The position numbers and the translations under genes were made by a program. A stretch of DNA of 64,000 nt from Branchiostoma belcheri (taxonomy: Eukaryota > Chordata > Leptocardii > Amphioxiformes > Branchiostomatidae), in NCBI RefSeq assembly GCF_001625305.1, contig NW_017803269.1, forward strand, positions 5,335-69,334, in the 5' to 3' direction. Positions 31,325 through 44,265 of the stretch are shown in pieces. Each line of letters starts with the position of its first letter. The stretch's first letter is position 1. The notes beneath the pieces are model-generated. The model was not told the DNA's origin and did no database searches. It saw only the letters and a list, made by a program, of their open reading frames with translations.

Positions 31325-34091
31325 CTGCGGAGGAGGAGAATAGGGTTACTTAGCAACAGATGAGGCTGTGAAGGCTGCGTGAGGGAGGGTTAGATGGGAA
31401 ACTGACATCGCCTTTCTGCAGATGAGGAGAATAGGTTGATGAGAGGGGTTGCATAGCAACAGATGAGGCTGGGTGAAGGATGGTTAGATGGGAAACTGAT
31501 ATTGCCCTCTTGGAGCTGTGGATGAAGAGAATAGGGTGATGAGAGGGGTCGCTAAGCAACAGATGGGGATAAAGAAGAGTTGAGGATGAAGGGTTAGATA
31601 GTGGGAGATGCCAGTCTTACTGAAACTGACATCGCCTTTCTGGAGCTGCGGATGAGCAAGAGGAGGAAGGATGAAGATGATCATGATAGCAAGGTTTGCT
31701 TAGCAACAGATGGGGACGAGAAGGGTTAGACAGTGGGAGATGCCAGTCTTACTGAACTCTTGGTTGGTTTGTCAAAAAGATAGTCAATAGTAGTATGAGA
31801 ATTTTGTAACATGTTCTTTTGAAAGGCCTTATCATTTCGAAGAGTTATAGACATTTTGGGGAATATGAATTTTGATTCAGGAGCTTAGAAGAAAAGGTGT
31901 TCAACAGAATATAGATACTGCAAAATCTACATTTTCCAAATTGCTTCCTTTCAGCCTCTGGAAATTTTTGACATTTGCAGTTTGACTACACGTGTACTGT
32001 AGGCGCTCCAGACCCACATCTGCAGTACCACATTTGGCCTACAGGGGGCTCTTTACAGCATGAACACTGGCATCAACCACTGAGTTTTATCACAAATAAC
32101 ATTACATATAAAATCTGCTGTTGGGAGAAAGGGAAGAAAAGATTAGGAAAAGAAAGAAAATGGCATGAAATCTACAATCATCTAGAATCTGCAAACATCT
32201 AGAAATGGCATGAAAACTACAACTATGACAAGAAGCTGCCATGATGGTGTTCTAAAATGAAGTTAGAGGTCAACTACATGTACATGAAGGTCAAGTTCTT
32301 TTTCTACTGCAGAAAAAGCTGAACGAGTCAATATACAGAATGGCAGATGAATCAGCCAGGAATTTTATAGTTGAAAAGTCGAAATTCGGTCAACTGTGAG
32401 TCTAAATTCTTGGTGGAAAACATGACTAAACCCTGAAAATGACACAGAGGGTATGACTAGGTTTTCCATGACTCATGTTCTCTGGTTACGAGCCAACAAA
32501 AGATATGAGAGGTATTTATCTGTTACACCCCTAAAATAGCCTCTGGCGGAGTACAGAGGATGAGTCAGTTGTGCGTGACATTTTCAAGGTCACCAGGTGT
32601 TGTCACACCTGTGAACTGATGCATACATGAATGGGGCAGACCATAATAGTCTTTTTTTTCAAGGTCTTAATGGTGGTGTTGGGGAACAGTGCTTGCCCAA
32701 GATTGCCTTCCCAAGTCACAAACAAACAAACAAAAACCACGGCAACAACAAAAAATCAAAACACTAACAAACAAAAACTTTCTACTACCAAAACACTTTC
32801 TTATAAGGGACCTGGAAGGAAATTGTAATAAAAGACTTCTGAAATTCCTTTCTAGAGAAATTGGAGAAGTCTTAATATTCAAGGTCACCCCAATTCCATG
32901 GCTGTGTTAGAGGTTAAAGCGGTGCATTTACTGAGCAAGGTCAGGGGTCAGGTGGGGAGGGGGGCAGGGGTTCTAAGGCATCTACAGTAGGCTGATAGAA
33001 ACCACCACCAGCGTTGCCACCTCTAGAGAGTTCAGTCCAGAGCTCAGAATTGTCCTTCATTGTTTGTGCATTGTGCACAAGTGCTGATGCTTCATTGCTA
33101 GATGTCTTGTAAGACTAGATTGCCAGTGCTAGTTGTCTTTTGAATCAAATATATCACAATTCTTTGAACCTGACATGGCTTGTGAGATAAGGATTCATCA
33201 TAGAAACTCCATCATTGAATGATTCAAGAATCTAGGAAGTTTTCAGTCCCGGAAAAGTTGGATCAATGGGTTCCATAGTCTTAAGTTTGTTGAAGACAAA
33301 TTCCTTTCCTTCAGAAACCATCCCAAGGTTTCTGCTCTTATAGATCAATTTTTAAGTCAGTGCATTAATTCCATCCATCTGAAGGTTTCCATACAGAATC
33401 TTCATCCAAAATCCATTGGAATCTTTTGCCTCCTCCTTTTTGAACTTCCAGCTTCTTTCTTTCAAGTGCCATGACAAAACTTCATCTGCTTTCTCTACTA
33501 TTTTAGAGCAACAACTTTTCCATCACGAATGCCATGTTAACAACTGGAATTCCTCATTTTCCATATGGAAGTCAATCCAACGACTGGAATCTTGTCCAAA
33601 ACATTTCTCTCCATTTTTAGAATTTTTGGCTTCAAGTAATTCTATCCTCTCTGGATTTATTCCTTCTTGTACCAAATTTTCTGATTTTTTGTGTTGATTT
33701 TAACTTGTAAATGGAGACGGGATTGTTTTATCTCCTTTGGATTTGCATGCTTAGTATCATTAGAGTATGGTAATTTACAGTTTCTGTACTACACTTCTTC
33801 ATATTGCAATGTGTTTTTTTTCTTAATCAGATCCAATCAGAACTAATTTCTAAAATTTGACGAGAGATCATGTCTCCCTTATTTGTGTTTCTCAATCTAT
33901 TATTTCCAAAACATTTGCATCCCTAATGTACATGTGCCTTTTATTGAGCAAGATTTGTAATGTTTTCTTGTGACCTTTACATAGCCAAATGTGGCAAAAA
34001 CGTTCATTCAATGATTTATTCAACACTGAGGTCTTTTCAAGCCAATTCTGAGCTCTGGACACACAAGAGTTAACCAAACCCAAGACGTTAC
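31325..34091 (-). other. Intron, 2.8 kb, between 621-codon exon and R6
   Basis: Acceptor-edge copies at 31.38-31.66 kb; beyond that AT-rich unique sequence with a short (CAAA)n tract near 32.72 kb. No exon seen. Confidence 0.6.
31380..31655 (-). repeat. Three acceptor-edge copies of R6 exon
   Basis: Copies near 31389-31425, 31488-31523 and 31620-31655 repeat CAG-CTCCAGAAGGGCGATGTCAG with small changes, 95-135 bp apart. Confidence 0.85.
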
Positions 34092-35954
34092 ATCTTGCTT
34101 AAAGATGGTGAGTCCCTCAGCAGACATCTTCCTTCCTCCAAACTCAATCTTATCAAACACTGAGAGAACCGAGACAACCAGCTTCGTAGCCGAGAGGTGA
34201 AACTCCTTGGAGATTTTCGCGACTTTTATCTTTGCTGCCAGAGCCTGGTTGTATCTCATCGCCGCCACGCGAACCAGACGGCGGTACCGCTGCAGAACGC
34301 CGATCTTTCTTGCCCTCGGTCCGTCGATTTCTTCCTTTACGTTGCACTGGATCCCGAATTCGCGGCCTTTCACCATGGAGGGATAGCTGCGGAAGAATTC
34401 GTCGTAGTTGGGCCAGACATAGTTGCGATCCTGCGGCTTTTCTTCCACTTTCCCGCGTACGATTTCTTCCGACGATCGCACCCTCACTTCTTCTTCAGAC
34501 TCGAAACTCAGAATCTCAACCTTCTCTGTTTTCTCTTCCTTAACCTGCGCGGTTGGCTCCATATCTGGGTAGTTGCGGAAAAAAGCGTCGAAATTCGGCT
34601 TGACGGTATCCTTGGGGACGTCATGATCATCTGGGACTTTAATCCACTCACGTGTAATGGTTGGTGTTTCCATCCGCTTTCGCGCTTCTTCCATGTAGTG
34701 TCGGAAGAAGGCTTCGAAATCCAGGTTACGTTCCTCCGGTCGTATTTTCCTTTCCTCTATGTTGGTCAGACCTTCCGAGTAGTCGAGTCGCTCGGGCATG
34801 GTGAAATCGCAGTGGGGGAATTCCACCTCCTCTTTGGGTTTCGGTTTCTCTGGGTAGGGCTCCCCGTGTCCGATGTAGCGGAAAAATGCCTCAAAGACGG
34901 GGGTGGAGTCGTCCACGTGGATATCTTCATCGGTTTCGTCGATGTGGTAGGTGCGGCGCTTCACAATCGGTTGTTCCATCTGCATCCTTATACGTCGCTT
35001 TTCGTCATCAAATCGTTCGTCCGGGCGTTCGTCGGTTATCGACTGGACCGTCGCCACGGTTTCCACATCCGAATCGTCCCACTCGATCACTTCCTCCTTC
35101 TCCTCTTCCTCCACTTTCGCTTTCTTCCGTTTCACTTTCTTCTTCGGCGACGGCTTGAGACTGTCCAGGTTGATGATGGCCTTCCCAGTTGCCGTCTTGT
35201 CGATTCCGTAGTTTAACACATGTTTCTCCTCCTCCACGTACTCGACTTCGACCTCACGCTCGACGAACTGTACCTCCTGTTTGCGTTTACGTTCCTGCCG
35301 CAGCGCGGATAGGTTTACCACCGCCTGCCCGGCTTTTCCTTGCTCGATACCGTAGTTGTAAACCGTCTGGTCGAAGTCGACTTCATTCCAGTCGATGTCT
35401 GTGCTGTTGACGGACATTGCATCGTACTGGCTGCTGCCTGACGTGATGGAAGTTGTGAACGTTGTAGACGTCGTGTCTACTCCTAGCTCCTGCGGTTTAA
35501 GCTCTTCCACAAACGGTTTTCCGAGTGTACCGGTGTTTTGTACGCCGCCGTAACTGTAGCTGTAGCTCATCGCTGCACCACGATCACCTTCTGGCTTCAT
35601 TTCTTCCACAAAAGATCTCTGTACACCGTAATTCATCGAACGATCTCCCTCTGTCATGAATCCTTGCGCTCCTCCGTTGAGCAGAATGACTTGTTGGCCA
35701 CCATACATAGCCGGCACTCCATACTGCCCCCCGTATGGCATTCCTGGAAGGCTGTACATTCCTGGAACTCCGTTTTGGTACATGGCTGCTTGTCCCTCCG
35801 GCGGGTACCCCTGCCCCTCCCACGTGGACGAAATGGTATATCCCTCCGCGCCGCCTTGCGGTGGTGACCCGTAAGGTCGCAGGTCGTAAGGTTGAAGTTC
35901 GGAGGTCGCCGCCCCGCTGACGTAATATTGGGTCAAGTCAACGTTCGGAAGAGC
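34092..35954 (-). CDS. TLN: Giant extra exon, 621 codons (early R6 insert)
   Basis: 1863 nt, phase 0-0, no stop: from ALPNVDLTQYYVSG after an ACACAG acceptor to GLTIFKQD at a GAT-GTAACG donor. Residues 1-100 are Tyr/Gly/Pro/Gln-rich. FVEE(M/L)KP occurs twice (about 115 and 147). NYGI(E/D) followed by G-x-A-x-x-NL occurs twice (about 200 and 248), the second before a basic KKKVKRKKAK stretch. An acidic patch follows, then four F/Y-(E/D)-(A/E)-FFR motifs (about 356, 416, 458, 520). The last 75 residues look helical and basic (VLQRYRRLVRVAAMRYNQAL). No vertebrate talin has this. Lies in a loop near the R5-R6 boundary. Length and repeat conservation show it is coding; function unknown. Confidence 0.88.
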
Positions 35955-38371
35955 CTGTGTGATATCAGATTACAGGGTTGGAGCGGTTGTCATGGAAACC
36001 ACTGGCCCGCCACCGTCACCACAGTTACTGTCACCACGGCAATACACCACCACACCCGACACCCCGCACTAACACCACACACGGATTAGTCATCGTCTTA
36101 CCTGCTGGACGGGGTTCAGTTAAGGACAAGAGAAGGGTAGATCCAAAAATTGCTATTTTTCCTTTCAGCCTGTTTTCTTTTTGTTGTAAATTTTAAGAAA
36201 TGAAACTTTCTGTTTTGGGACAAGGTAATAATAAAACACACAGGAATTTTGCCCAAATTTCTTTTTGTTGTTACTTTTTAGAATGAAGTTTTCTGTTTTA
36301 GGACAAGGTAATGTTAAAAATACAGGACTTTGGCCCATATTTCTATGAAAATCTTTTTCCCTTTTGTTGTTGTTTTTGCTGTAACGTCAAGGATTGAAAC
36401 AAAAACAGTGTATATTAGAAGTCCTGGTTTAGGCAAGGCTCTAAAAATGCAGGAATTTTGCCCATTTTCAGTTTCAGCAAGACAAACTACAATGTACTGC
36501 CTTCCTCTCTTTGTTGCTCTTTTTCCAGAAGGCAGAATCTAAAAATAGATCTTTTGTAGCCAAAACAAGTGCTTGTCAATCATTTAAATGCTAAACCTCT
36601 CTTGTCCTTAGTTGAACCTGTCCACTGGATCCAGCAACATCAGTTGAGTCCAACACAACAATATAATGATACCAAAACACACACAAAACCACAACAGTAC
36701 AAACAACAGTTTGGGACATGGCAAGGCAACTCTGGGCTTCACTTTTCCAACCCACATATACTGTTTTCCGATCACAATACCTGGTCTGGGTTTCATGTCT
36801 CTGAATGTTTAACCAAGTTTCGGTACTCATCTGTACTTCTAGCTTGGATGTTTGGAGCTTTTGGAGACTGTGGAAAAGAACAGGGGCACAGAAAGCAGAA
36901 AGGAATGCACTGCAAAACACTGGTCTGGGTTTGTAAAAAACATGAAGAATTCTTAATGTTTTCTGAATTTTTAAAGCACTGTTGAAGAACAAGTAACGAC
37001 GGGAATGGATTTGAAATGAACCACTAAGTTTTCAACTTTCTCTTCACCATCAAAAATGTTTCAGAATCACTTAAAATAGTAATGGTGGCTTTGTTTGAGT
37101 TGCTAGAAAAGTAGAAAAGGCTGAACATAGAAAAGTGACCTTTATGCTTTTAATAAAAATTCAGACATTGATAAAACTGTTTATTTGTTTGTTTGATACA
37201 AACCCAGACATAGATGGTAGAATGACTGAAAAATGGAACTCGTAAATAGCAAATGAGAAAATTATGTTGCAGTTAAATGATACTACATGTAATTAAATTA
37301 TAGACTATAATGTATATTGCACAAGCATGATGACATGTATGTTATATCTAAGCATGTTGACTTTTTCAAAGCAAATGTATTAGCCTACAAGTACATCTTT
37401 TTCTAGAGCACTTTCTATGACTGTTACAATAAATGCATGGCAATGAAAAAAGAATTAATATGTGCAAGTGATATTAAGCAATATGGCACACTATACTATG
37501 CTATACACTGCCAGCATTGGCTTGAAAATCTTAATTGTTACTGGCAATACTGGTGGAAATTATAACATAGAAGCTGCTTAGGTGGTGAAGATGATCAAGC
37601 AAAGGTTTTATGTGGAAATTTAAAAAAATACAGTTTTCTTTAAAGGGATGGTAATAGAACAGATTATGATGAATAGATCTAGAAAGAACAGGTTGGAATG
37701 ATTGTATTCAATGGTGTCTGTGAATTATAGTATACACAAATCAAAATAAAAAGAGGAATCACCTACCTGTAAAGCATTAAAATAAGTACAGAAAAAAATG
37801 TGCACAAAGAAATTTGGAAAGAGTGGAAGAGAAAGAATCAGATGAAGGAGGTACAACCTACAGTAAAATTACTGTGAAACATAGCCACAATGTTTTGGAG
37901 AAAATGTAGCAATTTGGATGGGATAGAGATTTTGATACATTTTTCTTGTAACGATTTTTCCTCTAAATTCTAAACAGACTATGAACTAAGAAGCAGCTCA
38001 TGTCTAACTATAAGAACATACCATCAGATGCCTGATTTAAGAAGAAACAATTTTTGTTTCTGATATATGTAATCTTTCATTATGCTTCATTTTAGAGCTG
38101 ATTTATAGTAACATCCAACTTAACACTGACAATTCTTTCTATTCATTGACTTGAATTTTTTTCCAAACTTAAAAGTTAGAAACATCTATTGAAGATACAA
38201 CCAAAAGTTTTAAAAATTTCCATTCATTTTTCTTTCATTTTGATTTCAGGTCACACTAACTTTAAATTGTTGCAGTCAAAAATCAGGCATCTTTGGTGTC
38301 TACTGTGACTAAAAACTACAATATTTTCTATTTTCGTTTGTTTTTCTGTTTGACTCTGAACCCAGCCCTAC
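35955..38371 (-). other. Intron, 2.4 kb, upstream of 621-codon exon
   Basis: No exon or mobile element recognised. A short motif (TTTTGTTGTTANTTTT with GAAACTTTCTGTTTT) recurs loosely between 36.17 and 36.40 kb. Confidence 0.6.
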
Positions 38372-38491
38372 CTGTCCTGACAGCAGTGCCTTACTGGCCT
38401 CCCCGATGTTCCGGATTGCAAAGTCCACGTCACGCTGGCCTGGTAGGCAGTTCACACAGTTGTTCAGCGCGTGGGATACAGCTTTAGCAAC
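38372..38491 (-). CDS. TLN: Talin exon: R5 end / R6 start
   Basis: 40 codons, phase 0-0: VAKAVSHALNNCVNCLPGQR to ASKALLSGQ. In vertebrates SLPPSTGTFQEAQ follows; here it can go either straight to the exon at 31127-31324 (LQKGDVSFQEVQ) or through the 621-codon extra exon. Confidence 0.95.
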
Positions 38492-38679
38492 CTGGGGAGA
38501 GAAGAAAATATGTCAGAAAAACTGTCAAAAAATTCTCAACATGTAAGTCCAGATTTCTTCGATGTCAAAAATTTCTCTACATTTTAGTAATAGTCCACAT
38601 TTCTTCAGGACTGGTGTTGTTGAAAATTTGGAGAAAAATATACTTCATCAGTTGGCAAAGGAATTTTTGCCTAAATTTT

Positions 38680-38750
38680 TCAGCGCATGGGACACTGCCT
38701 TAGCAACCTGGCAAGAAAAGAAAATCTGTCAGAAAACTGTCAAAAATTCT
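38680..38750 (-). repeat. Acceptor-edge copy of R5/R6 exon (38372-38491)
   Basis: About 70 bp repeating TTGCTAAGGC...GCGCTG and its intron flank (CTGTCAGAAAACTGTC type). Confidence 0.8.
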
Positions 38751-39582
38751 CTGCATCTTAACCCAGATTTCTTTGGGCATTGCTGAAAACTCAGTGAGAA
38801 TGCTATATAGGCACAAAAAAATGCTATCCAGCATGACAAAAATCCTAAGTATCCAATCTAATAAAAATTTTGCCCAATATCAGTCTTTTTCCTGCAAAAA
38901 ACTACTTACCAGACTTACTTGAACCTAGGATCTGTTGGCCTTGTAAGGACTAAATGTCTAGAACTAACATTTTTTGGTAGTTTTCATGTAAAATGAATTC
39001 TTTGGTCCCATCTAGATCGGGAGCCGACCAACACGATGAATGGCCATTATGCTAACGGCGTATTTTCCTGGGACTCTCTTATCTGCAATTTTACGCATGT
39101 CCTCATCAATATTTGATTCTGCAGAGCCAAAAATCAGTCCCAGGGGAACAACATGGGTCTATTTCAGAACCCGACCTTGGGGCACCGTGACCTTGTGATG
39201 TCTGCCCCCCTCCTCACTGAATCATTTATGAGTTAGAAACTAAAAATCATGATTTTTCGTTGTGATCCTGATTTTAAAACAGGAATCTTTTTATCCAACT
39301 TATTTGAGAGAACACAAATTGCTGAAAGTTGTATTTTTAAATTTTATCATAGTTTCAGCCACTGCACTTTTTCTTATGTTAACTTTTTAATGTTTCTGTA
39401 TATTATCAAAATAGTTTAAAAACCTGAGTCATATTTGATTGGCTGGTATTAAGATTTTCTCTCTCAAAAATGAACAACTTATGTAGAAGTGACTGCCTCC
39501 TTATGTAGAAGTGACGTAAGACCACTGACTACTTTTTATTTGTTGGGCCCTAAAATATTTTTCTCCTCTACACAAGCATTAA

Positions 39583-39650
39583 AAACCCTGTCTATAGTGA
39601 CCACCTGTCCACATAGACCAGATTTTACCAGTCCCCCGAGTGTTCTTCTT
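39583..39650. repeat. Dispersed repeat D, copy 1
   Basis: CCTGTCTATAGTGACCACCT ... CATAGACCAGATTTTA; second copy at 54770-54910. Confidence 0.75.
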
Positions 39651-40905
39651 GCTTTTGAACAGACAACTATAAACACACAAAAAGGTTACAGTCGTAGTTT
39701 AAACAAAATTACGCCCTATTGCCCGTGGAATGTCACCAAACAACTTTGCTCCGATTGTCCTTAAAGTTAAACACAGTGTTTCACGCTGAACAGGGCCCCA
39801 GTCAGGTCAAACCACAATTTTTTCCAGTATTTTTAGGGTAAATTTTCTCCTCTATTCAGTCAAATACTGGAGATAGAACCAGTTTTGTTTAGCCAAACAA
39901 ATCACACAAATAAACAACAATTGAGTGGACAATACAAGTGTTTCACACCTGTGTGAAAGTGATTTGAAAACACTAAACCTGACACAACAAATCACACACA
40001 ATCCTTTCACTTTCTAATTAACGAGGCTGTCCCACTTTCACTACTAAATTAGAAGTCCTTGTGACCAAATTAGCTGACATAACTTACATGACCTCACACA
40101 TGTCCGGAGCCCTTAGGTGACAACTGTCCACTTTTCTGGGCCAGACGGCGGAAAACTCTTGTTTCCAAACAACAATTGACTCACCTGTACCTGAATATGT
40201 CTTCCTTCGACTCTAGACCAAACTGTAGTCAAACTACATAGTTGGATTTAACCCTTTTTTTAACCCTTTTAGAACTAAGATATTTACTGTATACTGAGCT
40301 GATTGTGAAAAGACTAGTCTATGACTATTGCGAGCTTGTTAAGAATTTGCCAGAGGGTTTGTTCTGTCAGCGTTGGAAAATAAATTATTGTAAGGCATTG
40401 TTTCCGACAGCCACTCGCACATACCTTGCTCAAAACTACAGACAAGACTGACTAAGTGTTTAGGAGTCTTGATCAAACAAACAACAGAATTAGGACAGCT
40501 TCAATGCAGTCTGAGAGAGTCTTCAAAGAGAATTGTCTTTTTTACAAACAAGCTTTTAGAGAAAATAAGCAACCGCAAATCCAAACCTACCTTGGCTCAA
40601 ATGTACTTCTAAAAAATCTGAATTTTGGGACTAGACAAGATGATTGATACACATTTACAGATTCAGGGTGGGACCAGACTTCATGTACAGATATTGGAGT
40701 GGTTGTTCTGATCAGTTGTTGTACTACATTGTCCTGAGAACATAAATCAAACCTACCCTTACCTTACCTGGATAAAATTTATCGTTACATGCTTACACAC
40801 ACACAAAAAAAACAACAACTTTGAGCCCTACAAGAGAATAAAACCAAAGTTAGTGTTTTAGAGGACTTCACGTTGGTTCTTCCAGGCGGTTGCTGAGTTA
40901 CAAAC

Positions 40906-41028
40906 CTGCGCCAGACGTTGCTGGTTGTCGGGGTTGTTTGGATCGTTCACGGCCTTCTTTGCTTCCTCTATCAGGTTCACGGACTTGTCCATTACATCGC
41001 GGGCAGTGTCAATCAGGTGGTCCTGCGC
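40906..41028 (-). CDS. TLN: Talin exon: R5
   Basis: 41 codons, phase 0-0: AQDHLIDTARDVMDKSVNLI to NPDNQQRLAQ; vertebrate equivalent ends ESQQRLAQ. Strong acceptor, GTTTGT donor. Confidence 0.95.
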
Positions 41029-42210
41029 CTGGAGAAAAAAAAATGAAAAAAGTGTATTTTTCTGCCTAAAAATAACCAATTTTGTACAAAAAAATATACA
41101 GAAGTGTCCTTACAATGTTGACAATATGTGCTGGTTCACAAATTGTTAGGTTTGGCTTTTGCACAGAGTAGGTAAAAATATGTTTTCCTCCCCATAACCG
41201 GATGGACTCTTCCATCTGACACTACAGTACAGCATATCTGGCCAGTGGACTGCACCATAAACAGGGGTGGCAGGGTTAGCTAATTTTTTTTAGTAAACTA
41301 CATGCACTATTTTTTATCTCCTTCTTTTCATACTAACCAAAAACCTTTACAAAATACAAGAAAAAGGTTTCAGCTTCTACAAGATTAAAACAGTAAAAAT
41401 GAAATTAAATTCGTCTTGTGTAGAACTCCCCGTTTGAGATGGTATGACCAGACATAGATCTTATCGTCCCAATTGTCCCCTGAAGGAAAACTTTTCCCAG
41501 AAAGGAGGATGTCTGAAGCCGGAGGGGGCAAACCGTTTACACTAATTACAGGGTTTGTATCGCGTCGTTAATCACTGTCACTCTTAAGTTAATTAGTTCT
41601 CAATAATTAGTTAATTCTCAGCTTCTCAGTACTCACATGCGTGACTGACTATAACTTTTAAGTTTAACGGAAAAACAGCTAGTTGAATCCAGTTCTCTTA
41701 TGTTTTTTGTTGTTGTTTTGTTCTTAAATGTTACAACAGTGACATTAAGACTAAGGTCAGGGGTTAAGCTGTAGGTCGAGGGTCGCTCGTGACTCATGGC
41801 AGCATCATGTGTGACCTTCACGCGTGACCTTTGCTGACTGCTTGTTAAACTGGATCAGGTAACGATGCGTCACTAACGACTCTAAACCTAAACACAACAG
41901 ACACGTCGGCAGAACATACTGTACCTGCGCAAAACCCTGATTTTTCACGGTTTCTGTTGGATGTTTGGTCAAAGTTGCATCACAATTTTTCCTGTTGCAG
42001 ACGATATCTTTTCAGACACAACATTTGGAAACTACAGACGGGATGTTAACCTTTTATACACAAATACGACCTCATATGAGACGTTCTGCTGAAGTGCTAT
42101 GCACAATACATTACGGATTTCACGCAGGTGCAGTATGCTCTGCTGAGGTGTACATGAAGTGCAGACAGGGCTGCCAACTGCCATCACACTGCTGACTACT
42201 ATAGTATTAC

Positions 42211-42315
42211 CTGTCTGTCGGAGGTAGCTGCTGCCACCCCCCGTACAGCACCGGTCAGTGTGCGGAGAGCGTTGGCTGTGTCTCTCGCTGCCAGGCCCGT
42301 GTAGTTCTCGTTGCC
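42211..42315 (-). CDS. TLN: Talin exon: R5
   Basis: 35 codons, phase 0-0: GNENYTGLAARDTANALRTL to GVAAATSDRQ, as TLN1 GNENYAGIARD onwards. Confidence 0.94.
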
Positions 42316-42744
42316 CTGGAAAGATACAGAAAAGGATCAAAATTTGTTTTCAAATGTCAAGTTTGTTGTTCAAACATGAACAATCATAACCTATCTCATG
42401 CAGGCAATTTACTTTTCTTTGGATAGTTTTCTAAGCTTATAAAAAAATATCAATCATGCCAATCTTATCTGTATTGTTACTCATTAATTGTGCTGTATCA
42501 TACATCATTTAAAAGCTTGTTAACTACCCTTTACAATGTTACCCCTTCTTTCATGGTTGTTTTTTTTGTGGCTAAAGAACCGAGGCTGACTTTTTTTGAG
42601 TGAGTCATAAAAAAGTTCAAAATTTTATAGGCTTTTTATAGTTTTTCTTTATTTACTACCATTTAAAATGACCCTCCCTGTGTATGACCTGACCCCTACC
42701 CTTTGACCTGACCCCTGCCCTATGCCCTCTGCCCTGTATGTTAC

Positions 42745-42828
42745 CTGTGCGGCTGCGGTTAGTAGCTGAGCCATGGAAGCGCCGACAGTCTTGGACGTGT
42801 GACCGAGCTCCTGCGCACACTGCTCGCC
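42745..42828 (-). CDS. TLN: Talin R5 helix, alternative version b
   Basis: 28 codons, 84 nt, phase 0-0: GEQCAQELGHTSKTVGASMA then QLLTAAAQ. Closest of the two to vertebrate talin; joining to the upstream PLPDES and downstream GNENYTG reproduces the TLN1 sequence without a gap. Acceptor (GGCAATAG) is weak, donor GTAACA good. Confidence 0.88.
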
Positions 42829-43251
42829 CTATTGCCATGGCAACGTGCAAAGAACGTGCAAGGTCATGAGCACACGCAAGCAACAAACGACACACATGCA
42901 TGTTTGTAAGGGGGAGAGAAGGGACACAGAAATGTTTCTCCTTCTTTCGATTTGAGGCAGCCGCCTTCAACAACCTGAAGATTCTGCTGCCTTTTTAGCT
43001 AGTATGAGATGGCGTTCGCCAGGCCTCCAAATATTTCACATGAAAATAGAATCAATCTCTATACAGAGAAATCATGTTTTTCTTCGTAAAGAATTCAACT
43101 TGGTCAAGATATGAACTGCTTCTTTAGCAAATGACATTTTAATAAAATTTAAAAAATTCAAGTGACAGGTATATTCTGTGTCCCTTTTCATACCCACATA
43201 AGCACACAAGTTACATGAAAAGTTGTTCTACATTCTACAAGGTGGCAAGAT

Positions 43252-43500
43252 CACACATTTGGATCACATATAGATCACACATGGATCTACAAACCATGGA
43301 TCAAGTGTAGATCACACAGAATCACATTTGGACATGATTATATAGATCACACAGTGATGGATCATATGTAGATCGAACATGGATCTTGCAAGCATCACAC
43401 AGTTACATAATGCATGGATCACATTTAGATCACATTTCGATCACAATGTATGGATCAAATCTGGATCAAACATGGATATTCCATGGATCACACATGTAGA
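43252..43500. repeat. Degenerate tandem repeat, GGATCACA
   Basis: About fifteen loosely repeated (T/A)GGATCACA(T/C) words; intronic. Confidence 0.75.
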
Positions 43501-43951
43501 AAGTTCAGCATGAGAAGCTCCTAGCACATCTGGAATGATGAGAGTCACAACACACACATGCAAGGCTCCGCTACATTCTGCCATCACAAAGCTGCATGAA
43601 CACTGCTGGAAACAAGCCGGTTTATCAGTCAAAGGGTGAGGATTAGTACGTGATGGGAAAACAAGTTAGTGGACTCAAACTTCTGTTTCAAAACTTTCCA
43701 GGATAAGACTTTCATGCTAAGATTTGCTTGTGTTTTTGATTTACTGCAATGCCAGGTATTAAATTATGAGCAACCAGTTAACGTATAAGTCTCCCAAGAT
43801 TTTGCTTTTCAGATTAAGACAAAAAATTAGAACTCTTTGGTAGAAAGAAAGATTACAGGAAACTTTTGAAACAGAACGTTGAGTCAGGAACATGCAAAGT
43901 TTAGTGTGTGATGAGAAAGCCTCCTGGGTGTGTGTTTGTTTGTTTGTTTAG

Positions 43952-44172
43952 AGTTAAAACTTTAGATCCAACACGAAGACGTTCTCTCACCTAGAGCTTT
44001 TGACCAGTCACTCTGGTCTTCCTCAGTAGACTGACTCAGTGTTGACATCACACTTCAAAGAAGCCACGTGACAAGCCTCACTGGGTCAGTCTACTGAGGA
44101 AGACCAGAGTGACTGGTCGAAAGCTCTAGGTGAGAGAATTTTTTTGTGTTGGATCTAAAGTTTTAACTTTAA
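43952..44172. mobile_element. MITE-like element, family C, complete
   Basis: Terminal inverted repeats AGTTAAAACTTTAGATCCAA and inverse; arms of about 85 bp carrying CCTAGAGCTTTTGACCAGTC and GACTGGTCGAAAGCTCTAGG. Lies between the two alternative R5 exons. Related fragment at 19619-19736. Confidence 0.85.
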
Positions 44173-44265
44173 ACAAAAGCCTCCTGAGTGTGTGCTTATT
44201 TGTTGTTGTTGTTGTCCCCATGTTGTTTACTGTTTATTGTTGTTTGTTGTTGTTGTTGTTTATAC

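Larger units (their letters stand above)
38492..40905 (-). other. Intron, 2.4 kb
   Basis: Contains an acceptor-edge copy (38680-38750) and one copy of a dispersed repeat (39583-39650). Nothing else recognised. Confidence 0.6.

Noticed and set aside
34197-35216. A 339-codon open frame on the plus strand
   Set aside because: Exactly antisense to the 621-codon exon; composition (His/Phe/Leu-rich) is that of a shadow frame, and no start context, splice site or homology supports it.
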